Source: Xanthobacter oligotrophicus
Lineage (GTDB): Bacteria > Pseudomonadota > Alphaproteobacteria > Rhizobiales > Xanthobacteraceae
DNA length: 64,000 nucleotides
Direction: 5' to 3'
Assembly: GCF_008364685.1 (NCBI RefSeq)
Contig: NZ_VTTL01000014.1
Coordinates: 1-64,000 of the forward strand
Below are positions 52,057 to 60,327 of the stretch, piece by piece; within the stretch, counting starts at the first letter, position 1, and every line of letters begins with the position of its first letter. Under the pieces are notes generated by a model. It was not told the origin of the DNA, did not search any database, and worked only from the letters and a program-made list of their open reading frames with translations. The position numbers and the translations under genes were made by a program.

Positions 52057-53868
52057 ATGAGCGCGGCATCCATCGACCGGATCATCATCCGGCATCTGTC
52101 CGGCTCCAAGGCCAATCAGATCGAGCAGATCCCGGTCCAGGACCTTCAGGAGGTGACCATCGGGCGCGATCCGGCCTCGACCATCGCCTTCGACGCCAAG
52201 CGCGACGACGTGGTCAGCCGCCACCATGCCGCTATCCGCATCCCGGCCAACGACGACAGCGCGTTCCGGCTGGTGGATCTCAACTCCAGCAACGGCACGC
52301 TCCTCAACGGCCAGCCGGTGAAGGAGGATGCCGAACTCCTGCCCGAGGACACCATAGAGCTCGGCAAGAACGGGCCGAAATTCGTGTTCGACGTGCAGCC
52401 CCGCCCGCCGGCCATGAGCGCGCGCACCCGTGTCATCAGCGCCGTTGACACCACCGCGACGCGGGTGGTGAACGCGGTGGGCGCCACCGGGCAGATCGAC
52501 GGCGACAGGACCGGACAGGTGACGGCGAGCACCGCCGCGACCGCTGAGCCGCCCAAATCCGGCGTCGGTAAGGAAACGGTGATGCGCATGCTCGGCGAGG
52601 AGCGGCGCAGCACCAGCCGGGTCTGGGCGGCCTCGCTCGCCGGCGTGGTCGCCTTCGTGGCGCTGGTAGGCGGCGCCTTCTACTGGCGCCACCTCAACGA
52701 ACTCGGCGAAATCCGCGAGGCCCAGGCCCGCGACAACGCGCGCGTGGCGACCGAAGCCTCCACCAACCTGTCCCAGCAGCTCGGCATGTCGGCGCAGCAG
52801 ATCGTCAGCCGGTATGGCGATGCCGTGCTGAAGATCTACCTGCAATGGCGCGTCTTCGACCAGGAGACCGGCAAGCCCATCTTCCACAAGACGGTGGTCT
52901 ATGACGGGCGGACCTATCCCGCCTATGTGCGCCTCCCCGGCGACCTCGGCGTGGTGCGCTGGCTGACGCTGGACGACGAGAACCGCAGCAATCCGAGCAT
53001 CGGCGAGGCCGGCGAGGGCAGCGGCTTCGTGGTCAGCGAGCAGGGCTTCATCCTCACCAACAAGCACGTGGCCGCCGGCTGGATGGTTCCCTACGACGCC
53101 TCCGTCGGCCAGTACGGCATCGTGTTCGACCTCAAGCAGCCGGCCGCCTTCAAGAAGCGCGACAAGGCGACCATGATCAATCTCGAGGGAGCCTCCGACG
53201 AAGCCTCCCGGCTGCGGCGCTGGGTGCCGGAGGCGGGAGGCGTGGTGTTCCACCCTAACGTGGCCATCCCCATCGGCTCCATCGACGGCCTCGACAATTC
53301 CATCGCCAAGCGCGTGTTCATCGGCCGCAACGAGTATCTGGAGGCGCGCTTCGCCGGCAGCCGGCTGAGCATCAACGCCAGCCTGGTGCGGCCCTCGTCC
53401 GACGCCGACGCGGCGCTCATCAAGATCGATTCCCCGCAGCCCCTGAACAAGATCGACATCTCCGCCAACGACGAGCTGCGGGTGGGCCAGAAGGTGATCG
53501 ACCTCGGCTATCCGGCGGTGTCGGTGGAGACCTACACCCAGTTCACCACCCGCGAAGCCGGCGGGCCCTCGCGGGTCCATGACGAGTTGGTGCCGCAGCC
53601 CAGCGTGAACGAGGGCATCATCTCCGCCCTCGGCAGCGCCTCGCGGCGGGAGGGCGACCAGACCACGCGCTCCAGCGGCGGCGACGTGTTCCAGATGAGC
53701 ATCAACACCAGCGGCCCCGGCAACAGCGGCGGGCCGGTGTTCAATGCCGAGGGCAAGGTGATCGGGCTGCACACCTACGGCCGCAAGGTCGGCGATGCGC
53801 GGGTGACCCTCGGCGTTCCGATCCGCTATGGCCGCGACCTGCTCCAGCCGCAGCGCGCCGCGCAGTGA
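52057..53868 (+). CDS. FHA domain / transmembrane / trypsin-like serine protease
   Basis: A 603-residue fusion. An N-terminal FHA phosphothreonine-binding domain spans about 20-115 (VTIGRDPAS, VVSRHHAAIR, LVDLNSSNGTLLNG). A linker and one membrane segment follow near 190-212 (LAGVVAFVALVGGAFYW). An S1-type protease occupies about 245-600 with His in LTNKHVAAG, Asp in DADAALIKID, and Ser in GPGNSGGPVFN. The FHA side should be cytosolic and the protease periplasmic, so phosphorylation inside could be linked to proteolysis outside; that topology is inferred. Start ATG 52057 has AGGAAAGGGGGG upstream. The PP2C gene follows after 13 bp and the kinase after 7 more, forming one operon. Confidence 0.92.
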   Translation: MSAASIDRIIIRHLSGSKANQIEQIPVQDLQEVTIGRDPASTIAFDAKRDDVVSRHHAAIRIPANDDSAFRLVDLNSSNGTLLNGQPVKEDAELLPEDTIELGKNGPKFVFDVQPRPPAMSARTRVISAVDTTATRVVNAVGATGQIDGDRTGQVTASTAATAEPPKSGVGKETVMRMLGEERRSTSRVWAASLAGVVAFVALVGGAFYWRHLNELGEIREAQARDNARVATEASTNLSQQLGMSAQQIVSRYGDAVLKIYLQWRVFDQETGKPIFHKTVVYDGRTYPAYVRLPGDLGVVRWLTLDDENRSNPSIGEAGEGSGFVVSEQGFILTNKHVAAGWMVPYDASVGQYGIVFDLKQPAAFKKRDKATMINLEGASDEASRLRRWVPEAGGVVFHPNVAIPIGSIDGLDNSIAKRVFIGRNEYLEARFAGSRLSINASLVRPSSDADAALIKIDSPQPLNKIDISANDELRVGQKVIDLGYPAVSVETYTQFTTREAGGPSRVHDELVPQPSVNEGIISALGSASRREGDQTTRSSGGDVFQMSINTSGPGNSGGPVFNAEGKVIGLHTYGRKVGDARVTLGVPIRYGRDLLQPQRAAQ

Positions 53869-53881
53869 CGGGAGGCGCGCC

Positions 53882-54784
53882 ATGACTGCCCGCGTCGATG
53901 CCGCCCCAGCCCTGCGCGCGCGCGGCGCCATGCTGACCCATGTGGGCCGGGTGCGCAGCAGCAACGAGGACAGCGTCGTCTTCGTCTCGTCGCCGGAGGA
54001 GCGCTCGTCGGACCAATGGGGCACGCTGGCCCTTGTCGCCGACGGAATGGGCGGCCATGCGGCGGGCGAGGTGGCGAGCGCGCTCGCGGCCGAAGTGGTG
54101 CGGCGCATCTATTGCGGCAGCAGCCTGCCGGTGCCGGAAACCCTGCGCATGGCGTTCGAGGCCGCCAACACGGCGGTGATCGAGCACGCGGACGCCCATC
54201 CTGAATGCCGCGGCATGGGCACCACCTGCACCGCCGTGGCCATGGTGGGCGGCAAGCTCTACCTCGCCCATGCGGGGGACAGCCGCGCCTACCTCCTGCG
54301 CGGCGACGTACTCACCCAGCTCAGCGAGGACCATTCCCTCAACGCCCAGCTGGTGCGCGAGGGCGTGATGACGAAGGAGGAAGCCGAGACCAGTCCCAAC
54401 GGCAACGTCATCGTCAAGGCGCTCGGCTCGCGGGCGGAACTCGATCCGGCGGTCTGGAGCGAGGGGCTGCCGCTGGCGGACGGCGACCGGGTGCTGCTGT
54501 GCTCGGACGGGCTGTCGAACCTCGTCTCCGATAGCGAGATCGCCGCCGTGCTGCAGCGCCTGCCCCCCACCGACGCCTGCGACGCTCTGGTGGAACAGGC
54601 GCTGGCAGCGGGTGGCTACGACAATATCTCGGTCGGCGTCTTCGCCATCGAGGCCCCGGCGGCGTCGGATCGCGCAGGTGCGGATCGCGGAGGCTCGGCC
54701 CGCACCACGCGGCGCATCGTGCCGCAGGAGATCCTGGCGGAAGACAGCGACGCACGAGGAGCCACGCGGCGCATCAAGCTGTGA
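53882..54784 (+). CDS. PP2C-family Ser/Thr protein phosphatase
   Basis: A 300-residue PPM phosphatase of the Stp1/PrpC type. Metal-binding Asp residues are in ADGMGGHAAGE and DGLSNLVSD, with HAGDSRAYLL and SEDHSLNAQLVREG between them. It needs Mg or Mn and removes phosphate from Ser/Thr. The C-terminal 40 residues (Thr/Arg-rich, with two TRRI repeats) resemble phosphorylated FHA ligands. Start ATG 53882 follows GGGAGG. It sits between the FHA-protease and the kinase genes, so it should reverse the kinase's action and set FHA binding. Confidence 0.95.
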   Translation: MTARVDAAPALRARGAMLTHVGRVRSSNEDSVVFVSSPEERSSDQWGTLALVADGMGGHAAGEVASALAAEVVRRIYCGSSLPVPETLRMAFEAANTAVIEHADAHPECRGMGTTCTAVAMVGGKLYLAHAGDSRAYLLRGDVLTQLSEDHSLNAQLVREGVMTKEEAETSPNGNVIVKALGSRAELDPAVWSEGLPLADGDRVLLCSDGLSNLVSDSEIAAVLQRLPPTDACDALVEQALAAGGYDNISVGVFAIEAPAASDRAGADRGGSARTTRRIVPQEILAEDSDARGATRRIKL

Positions 54785-54791
54785 GGGCACC

Positions 54792-56537
54792 ATGACCACG
54801 GCGACCACCGAACACATCGGCCACTACGAAATCACCGCGCTGCTCGGATCGGGCGGCAATGGCCGCGTCCATGCCGCCCGCGACACCATGCTGGGCCGCG
54901 AGGTGGCCATCAAGTCGCTGCGCCCGGAGCTGATGAACGACGCGAGCTTCCTCGATCGCTTCCGCGCCGAGGCCAGCAGCCTCGCCCGGCTCAACCACCC
55001 CAATATCGCGACGCTCTATGCCCTCCATCCGGAGGGCAGCAACCTCTACATGATCATGGAGCTGGTGCGCGGGCGCACCCTGGAGAGCATGCTCCAGCAG
55101 CGCGGTGGTCCGCTGCCGGTCCAGGAATGCCTCGCCATCGTGGCGCAGGTGGCGGACGGCCTCGCCTATGCCCATTCCATGGGCGTGATCCATCGCGACA
55201 TCAAGCCGTCCAACCTCATGATCACCGATGACGGCCGGGTGAAGATCATGGATTTCGGCATCGCCCGGGTGGCCGGCAGCCAGCGGCTGACGCGCGACGG
55301 CTCCATCATCGGCACCCTGGCCTATATCGCGCCCGAGCAATTGCGCGGCAGCCCCGGCGACGAGCGCTCCGACCTCTACAGCCTGGCCATCGTGATCTAC
55401 GAAATACTTTCCGGCGCCCCGCCGTTCGCGGCGGACACCGACTACGATTTGATCCAGGCGCATGTGAATACCAAGCCGCAGCGCCTCATCCCCAAGGTGC
55501 CCGGCCTTTCGGTGAAGGCCGAGGGCGCCATCCTGCAGGCGCTCGCCAAGAAGCCGGAACAGCGCTTCCCGACCGTCCGGGCGTTCAGCGATGCATTAGG
55601 CGCCACCAGCCTGCGCGCCGAAGCCACCGGGGTGATCCAGAACTATACGCGCCTCATCTCCAGCACCTCTGGCGGCGCCTCCAAGACCATCGCGCCATAT
55701 CCGCTTCCCGCGCCCGGCCCCATGGGCCGCCTGCGGGCGGCGCTCAACGCCGCATGGCTTCGCTTCAAGGCCATGCCGATCGAACTGCGCGGGCTCGCCA
55801 TCGGCGGCGTGGCGGCCATCGCAGTGGCGGGCGTGGTGGTCGCGGACATCTTCCGCGACCCCACGCCGGTCCCCGCCCCGCGCACCGATATGGCACGCCC
55901 GACCGGCGAACGGCGTGCCACGACGGGAAATGCCGCGACCGGCGCCGCCGCCAGCAATGCCGCGCGGATCGAGAACATGTATTTCGATCGCAACACGCGA
56001 TCTTCGACCACTGCCGCGACCACCACCACGGAGGCCAAGGTCGCCACGGCGCCACCGGCCATGACGCCGGCGGACCTGCGGTCCGCCATGGGCGAGGCCA
56101 TGGAGCGCCGCGACTACGGCCGGGCCTATGAACTCGCCTCCCGCCTCGCCGAAACCGGTAATGCGGAGGCGCTGTACACGCTGGGCTTCCTGCTGGAGAA
56201 GGGCGAAGGCGTCGGCCAGAGCTTCGTTTCCGCCGCCTACAAGTATCGCCAGGCGGCGGAAAAGGACTTGGCGAAGGCCCAGTGGCGCCTCGGCAACCTC
56301 TATTATACGGGCAAGGGGTTCGGCGCCCCCGACTACAAGGAGGCGCGGGCTTGGTATCTCAAGGCCGCGCAGCAAGGCATCGCGGAAGCCCAATACAATC
56401 TCGGCGTGATCTTCGAGAACGGCCAGGGCATCGATCCGGACCGCAACGCCGCGCGCTATTGGTATGACCTCGCTGCCGCGCAGGGCAATGCCCGCGCCCG
56501 GCAGGCGCTGGAAGCTTTGGGCGGTCCCGCCAAATGA
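54792..56537 (+). CDS. Ser/Thr protein kinase with transmembrane segment and Sel1-like repeats
   Basis: A 581-residue PknB-type kinase. The catalytic domain spans about 11-270: GSGGNGRV loop, VAIKSL lysine, HRDIKPSN catalytic loop, DFGIA, APEQL. A membrane segment (LAIGGVAAIAVAGVVVADIF) lies near 325-345, then a Thr/Ala-rich linker. Sel1-like repeats cover about 435-575 (ALYTLGFLLEKGEGV, AQWRLGNLYYTGKGF, AQYNLGVIFENGQGI), which in other proteins bind partners or envelope components. The repeats should face the periplasm. It is co-transcribed with the phosphatase (7-bp gap) and the FHA-protease. No other T6SS genes are visible, so this looks like a stand-alone envelope signalling cassette. Confidence 0.95.
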   Translation: MTTATTEHIGHYEITALLGSGGNGRVHAARDTMLGREVAIKSLRPELMNDASFLDRFRAEASSLARLNHPNIATLYALHPEGSNLYMIMELVRGRTLESMLQQRGGPLPVQECLAIVAQVADGLAYAHSMGVIHRDIKPSNLMITDDGRVKIMDFGIARVAGSQRLTRDGSIIGTLAYIAPEQLRGSPGDERSDLYSLAIVIYEILSGAPPFAADTDYDLIQAHVNTKPQRLIPKVPGLSVKAEGAILQALAKKPEQRFPTVRAFSDALGATSLRAEATGVIQNYTRLISSTSGGASKTIAPYPLPAPGPMGRLRAALNAAWLRFKAMPIELRGLAIGGVAAIAVAGVVVADIFRDPTPVPAPRTDMARPTGERRATTGNAATGAAASNAARIENMYFDRNTRSSTTAATTTTEAKVATAPPAMTPADLRSAMGEAMERRDYGRAYELASRLAETGNAEALYTLGFLLEKGEGVGQSFVSAAYKYRQAAEKDLAKAQWRLGNLYYTGKGFGAPDYKEARAWYLKAAQQGIAEAQYNLGVIFENGQGIDPDRNAARYWYDLAAAQGNARARQALEALGGPAK

Positions 56538-56610
56538 TGGGGGCCGACCCACGTCCGTCATGACGGTGAAGACCATCCACCCCTGACACCAGGCAGGGCG
56601 AGTATCCAGC

Positions 56611-57222
56611 TCAATAGTCGCCGTCGGTGATCACCTGGCGGCCACCCGTCGCGGCGGCTGCCGCGCCGCCCGCACCGGCTCCGGCAGCAGCCGGGACCCC
56701 GCCACCGGCGATCTGCGGCGGACCGGAGGACGGCGATCCTCCGCCAGCGGGACCAGGACCCGCGCTTGGACCCGATGGGCCGGTCGAGACACTCGCGCCT
56801 CCGCTTGCCGCGGGCTCCGTGGTCCGGGCCGCCGGTGCCTTGGGATCGCGAGCACCCGCGCCGGGTTCGCGCGCCGCCGTATCGCTGGGGGCGTCCTGAT
56901 CCTTCCTGTTCTTGCGCGAGCCCGAGCCCGATTTCTTCGACGCGCTCCCCGATCCGCCGCTCGACCGGCTGCGCCCGGAACTCGATCCGCCCGAGGGCGC
57001 GCGGCGCGAGGGCGCGGGAATGCGCAGCATGCCCGGCACCATCATCAGGCCACGCGGAATGCGCAGGGCCTGCGCCGTCTCTGGGACAAGAGCCGCCAGC
57101 GCGAGAACCACCCCACCGCCCAGCAGGGCCCGCCGGGAGACCGGCCGCAAGCTCTCCTGAAGCAGCTCTTCTTCAGCGGAAGGAGGCGATTGTGGCGCCG
57201 GGCCGGGGGTGTGGTCGGTCAT
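56611..57222 (-). CDS. Tat-signal-bearing low-complexity protein, unknown function
   Basis: A 203-residue protein. After a 30-residue Pro/Glu-rich N-terminus comes SRRALLGGGVVLALAALVPETAQA, shaped like a twin-arginine signal with an A-x-A cleavage site. The mature part has RIPRGLMMVPGMLRIPAP, a Ser/Gly/Lys-rich basic stretch, then an Ala/Pro/Gly-rich tail ending QVITDGDY. I recognise no domain. The start was set at ATG 57222, which has GAGG 6 nt upstream; an in-frame ATG at 57228 overlaps that site. It is convergent with the kinase gene and divergent from the histidine kinase. It is probably exported and disordered, perhaps cell-wall or membrane associated; that is inference. Confidence 0.6.
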   Translation of the reverse strand: MTDHTPGPAPQSPPSAEEELLQESLRPVSRRALLGGGVVLALAALVPETAQALRIPRGLMMVPGMLRIPAPSRRAPSGGSSSGRSRSSGGSGSASKKSGSGSRKNRKDQDAPSDTAAREPGAGARDPKAPAARTTEPAASGGASVSTGPSGPSAGPGPAGGGSPSSGPPQIAGGGVPAAAGAGAGGAAAAATGGRQVITDGDY

Positions 57223-57473
57223 GTTCATCCTCGATGCGACCTTGCCTGGGGTGTCGGGCCCTGACTTGAGGGAAGCCCACCCGGGAACCGGCTTGTGCCT
57301 CTTGCGGCTGACAAGGGAGCGTTTGAGAAAGGAGCGTTCGAGATGAGAGCCACGAAACCGGTCGCCACCCGCTCGGGCTGACTTCCGTCGACATCCGCGC
57401 CGGCGGCAGCGCCTCCTGCACCGTTCGCGCGCATAGAGTAGACCTTGACGCGCCGGCAGCAATCCGCCCGATC

Positions 57474-57495
57474 GTCCTACGACCTGTCCTATGAC
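57474..57495 (+). promoter_or_regulatory. Tandem GTCCTAnGAC operator upstream of histidine kinase
   Basis: GTCCTACGAC (57474-57483), a CT spacer, then GTCCTATGAC (57486-57495), with the same 12-bp period as at 51867-51888. It is about 200 bp before the kinase GTG. A single related copy, GGCCTAGGAC at 60284-60293, lies about 100 bp upstream of the response regulator gene. Confidence 0.55.
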
Positions 57496-57530
57496 CTTCC
57501 ATGCTGAAACCATCGGCCCGGCCGAAAGCG

Positions 57531-57560
57531 AATAGAGCACCGTATTATGGTGCCTCTATT
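57531..57560. repeat. Imperfect intergenic palindrome (AATAGAGCACC ... GGTGCCTCTATT)
   Basis: Arms at 57531-57541 and 57549-57560 pair except for one bulged C, with a 7-nt AT-rich loop, and are followed by TTTTC. It shares TAGAGC ends with the palindromes at 42851 and 46221. It could be a hairpin in the kinase leader or a weak terminator. Confidence 0.5.
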
Positions 57561-57696
57561 TTCGCGATGGCGTTCGTTTTCAGACGATGATTCGCCCCGA
57601 TCCATCACGATTATTCATCCAGTACGCGCAGCACTGATCCTTTACTTGATGCATGTGTGCTATAAACGGCAACGTCTCAGCAGATCCGAGGCGACG

Positions 57697-59556
57697 GTGA
57701 CGCTCCTGAGGTCGACATTGTCCCTGTCCCCCGGCGCGGCACCGCTCGCGAGCGGAAGGACGGACCTGCGCGAGCGCGCTCCGGAGCCTGTGGGTGCCCA
57801 CGACCGGGTCCAGTCCGAGCAGCTCAAAGTCCTGTTCCGGAATACCCCCGTCGGCGTGCTGGGCGCCATGATCGGCGGCCTCATCCTCGCCTATGTGCTG
57901 CTGCTGCATGACGGCGTGGCCTTCGACACCGTGGTCACATGGTCCGCCGTGCTCGTCGCCGTCGCGCTCGGCCACCTTGTCCTGTGCTGGGTCTACTGGC
58001 GCGTCGCGCTCCCCGCCCGCCTGCCGATGCTCGCCACGATCTTCATTTTGATAAGCCTGCTGGAAGGTATCACCTGGGGCGCGGGATCGGTTCTCCTGGT
58101 ATCTCCCGGCCGCATCGAGCTTCAGCTCTGGGTGATGATCGTCACCTCGGCGGTGGCGTCCGGCGCCGCCTCGGCGTTCGGCAGCTACCTGCCGGCCTTC
58201 TATGCGCTGCTGTTTCCCGCCATGCTGCCTTATCCGGTATGGGCGGTGCTGCATGGCGGCATCCTCTCCCATGCCTTGATGCTGCTGGATCTGCTCTATG
58301 TGGTCGCCATGGCCACGCTCGGCTGGCGCTCCAACCGGGGCCTGGTGGAGGCCCTGCGCCTGCGGTTCGAGAACATCGACCTGCTGGTGGAGGTCCGGAA
58401 CGAGAAGGAACGCGCCGAGCAGGCCAGCCGGGACAAGTCGCGCTTTCTCGCCGCCGCGAGCCACGACCTGCGCCAGCCGGTGCACGCGCTCACCATGTTT
58501 CTCGGCGCCATGCAGAACTGCAGCCTGGATGCACCGGCCCGGCAGATCCTGGGGCACATCGACGAATCCGTCTCCGCCCTCGACGGCCTCTTCACCTCGC
58601 TGCTCGACATCTCGCGCCTCGACGCCGGTGTGGTGCAATCGGATTCCCGCGCCTTCCACATCCACCCGCTGGTGGAACGGATCGTGCGCGACTACGACGA
58701 GGAAGCCGCGCGCAAGGGGATCGCACTTGTGGTGCAGCCCTGCTCGCTTGCGGTGGTTGCCGACCCGATCCTGCTGGAGCGCGTGCTGCGCAATCTGGTC
58801 TCCAATGCCGTGCGCTACACGGACCGGGGCCGCGTCGTCATCGGCTGCCGGCGGGGTCGGCGCCTGTCCATCGAGGTCTGGGATACGGGCAAGGGTATCC
58901 CGGGCGAGGAACAGCAGCGGATCTTCCAGGAATACTACCAGCTCGGCAATGCGGAGCGGGATCGGGCCATGGGCCTCGGGCTGGGGCTCGCCATCGTGAA
59001 GCGGCTCGCCGAACTCATGGCCTGCCCGCTTGCGCTGAGGTCGCGACCGGGCAAGGGATCGGTGTTCGCGATCTCCGTGCCCATCGCGGCCACGGCGCCG
59101 GAACAGCCCGCCGCCAGCGCCGGGCCTGCCCGCGGCGCCATGGTGTCTGGCCTCATCCTCGTGGTGGACGACGAGGCCGCCATCCAGTCCGCCATGCAGA
59201 GCCTGCTCGCAAGTTGGGGACACGAGGTCATCGTCGCCGAGTCGGTGACGCAGATGCTGGAAAAGGTCGCCACCTGCCCGCGGCAGCCGGACCTCATCAT
59301 CTGCGATTATCGCCTACGCCAGGGCGAGAACGGCATCGCGACCATCCAGCGGCTGCAGTCCGAATACAACGAGGACATTCCAGCCCTGCTGATCACCGGC
59401 GACACCGCGCCCGACCGGCTCAAGGAAGCCCGCGAAAGCGGCTTCCTGCTGCTCCACAAGCCGCTTCACAACAGCAAGCTCAGGGCGGCCATCACCAACC
59501 TGCTGGCCCAGGGCGCGCGAACGCTGCCCTCGGAGGCGGATACACGGGTCAGATAA
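57697..59556 (+). CDS. Hybrid sensor histidine kinase with C-terminal receiver
   Basis: A 619-residue membrane sensor. About six hydrophobic segments lie between residues 50 and 220, then a short coil (VEVRNEKERAEQASRDKSRF). Next are HisKA with the phospho-His in SHDLRQPVHAL near 255, a HATPase domain (RNLVSNAVRYT, DTGKGI, GLGLGLAIVKR), and a receiver with phospho-Asp in IICDYRLRQG near 530. Start GTG 57697 was chosen because GAGG lies 5 nt upstream; an in-frame ATG at 57649 and the frame start at 57547 are alternatives. It is convergent with the NarL-type response regulator gene (8-bp overlap of 3' ends), its probable partner. The signal is unknown, and the membrane part matches no family I can name. 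Confidence 0.9.
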   Translation: MTLLRSTLSLSPGAAPLASGRTDLRERAPEPVGAHDRVQSEQLKVLFRNTPVGVLGAMIGGLILAYVLLLHDGVAFDTVVTWSAVLVAVALGHLVLCWVYWRVALPARLPMLATIFILISLLEGITWGAGSVLLVSPGRIELQLWVMIVTSAVASGAASAFGSYLPAFYALLFPAMLPYPVWAVLHGGILSHALMLLDLLYVVAMATLGWRSNRGLVEALRLRFENIDLLVEVRNEKERAEQASRDKSRFLAAASHDLRQPVHALTMFLGAMQNCSLDAPARQILGHIDESVSALDGLFTSLLDISRLDAGVVQSDSRAFHIHPLVERIVRDYDEEAARKGIALVVQPCSLAVVADPILLERVLRNLVSNAVRYTDRGRVVIGCRRGRRLSIEVWDTGKGIPGEEQQRIFQEYYQLGNAERDRAMGLGLGLAIVKRLAELMACPLALRSRPGKGSVFAISVPIAATAPEQPAASAGPARGAMVSGLILVVDDEAAIQSAMQSLLASWGHEVIVAESVTQMLEKVATCPRQPDLIICDYRLRQGENGIATIQRLQSEYNEDIPALLITGDTAPDRLKEARESGFLLLHKPLHNSKLRAAITNLLAQGARTLPSEADTRVR

Positions 59557-60181
59557 GATTGCCCTGGCGTGCGGCGCTCGCCGCCTGGGTGCGGTTGATC
59601 ACGTGCAACGACCTGAAAATGCTGGTGATATGCACCTTCACCGTCTTCTCGGACAGGTCGAGGGTGTTGCCGATCTCCTTGTTGGAGAGGCCGCGCGAGA
59701 GCAGCTTCAGCACCTCCAGCTGCCGGGTCGTGAGGTGGGGCGCCGGTTCCTCCACCGCCTCGCTCGCGGCCACCGGCGCGGTATCGGGCAAAAGGGTGAA
59801 GGGCGGCACATAGACGTGCCCCTTCAGCACGAACTCCATGGCATCGAGCAGGGTCTGGCGGCTGGCCGATTTGGGGACATAGCCGAGCGCTCCCAGCGCC
59901 AGCGCCTCCTTCACGTCGTGGGCATTCTCGGACGAGGACAGGACGATTACCGGCAGCGCTGGCCGGCGCCGGCCGAATTCGGGAATGGCGGACATGCCGC
60001 CCATACCGGGCAGGCCAAGGTCCAGCACCACGATGTCGAGGTCCGGGTGTTCGTCCACGATGTCGAGGCCGCGGGCGCAATCGTGGGCCTCCAGCACGCA
60101 CGACCCGGCAAAGCCGCTCAGGAGCAGGGCGGCGACGCCCTCACGCACGACGGAGTGATCATCTACGATGAGTATTTTCAT
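59549..60181 (-). CDS. NarL/FixJ-type response regulator (receiver + LuxR HTH)
   Basis: A 210-residue regulator. The receiver (about 1-120) begins KILIVDDHSVVREG, with phospho-Asp in VVLDLGLPG and Lys in YVPKSA. The C-terminal LuxR-type HTH (about 145-205) has LTTRQLEVLKLLSRGLSNKEIG and the usual recognition-helix region. ATG 60181 gives the standard receiver N-terminus; the upstream frame is not family-like. It is likely phosphorylated by the adjacent hybrid kinase. The candidate binding site GTCCTAnGAC occurs in its own upstream region (60284-60293), before the kinase gene and before the FHA operon, suggesting a small regulon. Confidence 0.94.
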   Translation of the reverse strand: MKILIVDDHSVVREGVAALLLSGFAGSCVLEAHDCARGLDIVDEHPDLDIVVLDLGLPGMGGMSAIPEFGRRRPALPVIVLSSSENAHDVKEALALGALGYVPKSASRQTLLDAMEFVLKGHVYVPPFTLLPDTAPVAASEAVEEPAPHLTTRQLEVLKLLSRGLSNKEIGNTLDLSEKTVKVHITSIFRSLHVINRTQAASAARQGNLI

Positions 60182-60283
60182 GGCCGGCAACCACCGAACG
60201 CCCCGGACTTCGAGCGGCTGGCGCGAAAATCGCTGGACCACAATCTATATCTTGACGGCAATGCCCGGCAAGATGGGCCAATG

Positions 60284-60293
60284 GGCCTAGGAC
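60284..60293 (-). promoter_or_regulatory. Single GTCCTAGG-type half operator upstream of the response regulator
   Basis: The minus strand reads GTCCTAGGCC, 8 of 10 positions matching the palindrome GTCCTAGGAC. It lies about 100 bp upstream of the regulator's ATG, in the gap between the LysR gene end and the regulator start. A second copy at the 12-bp period is not recognisable, so this is weaker than the other two sites. Confidence 0.35.
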
Positions 60294-60327
60294 GGCGCCG
60301 CAGGTGATGCGGCCACGGGGCTTGGCT

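Larger units (their letters stand above)
57223..57696. other. Divergent control region upstream of the hybrid histidine kinase
   Basis: 474 bp between the Tat-signal protein and the kinase start. It holds the tandem GTCCTA motif (57474-57495), an imperfect palindrome (57531-57560), and AT-rich sequence from 57540 to 57670 including TATAAA at 57661. An open frame in register with the kinase begins at 57547, but its first 50 codons look non-coding. Confidence 0.55.

Noticed and set aside
51284-56537. Part of a type VI secretion locus
   Set aside because: FHA, PP2C and kinase genes can belong to T6SS, but no tss component is visible on either side within the window.
57547-57696. Longer N-terminus for the hybrid histidine kinase
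   Set aside because: The extra 50 codons are AT-rich and unlike kinase N-termini; the GTG at 57697 has a well-spaced GAGG.
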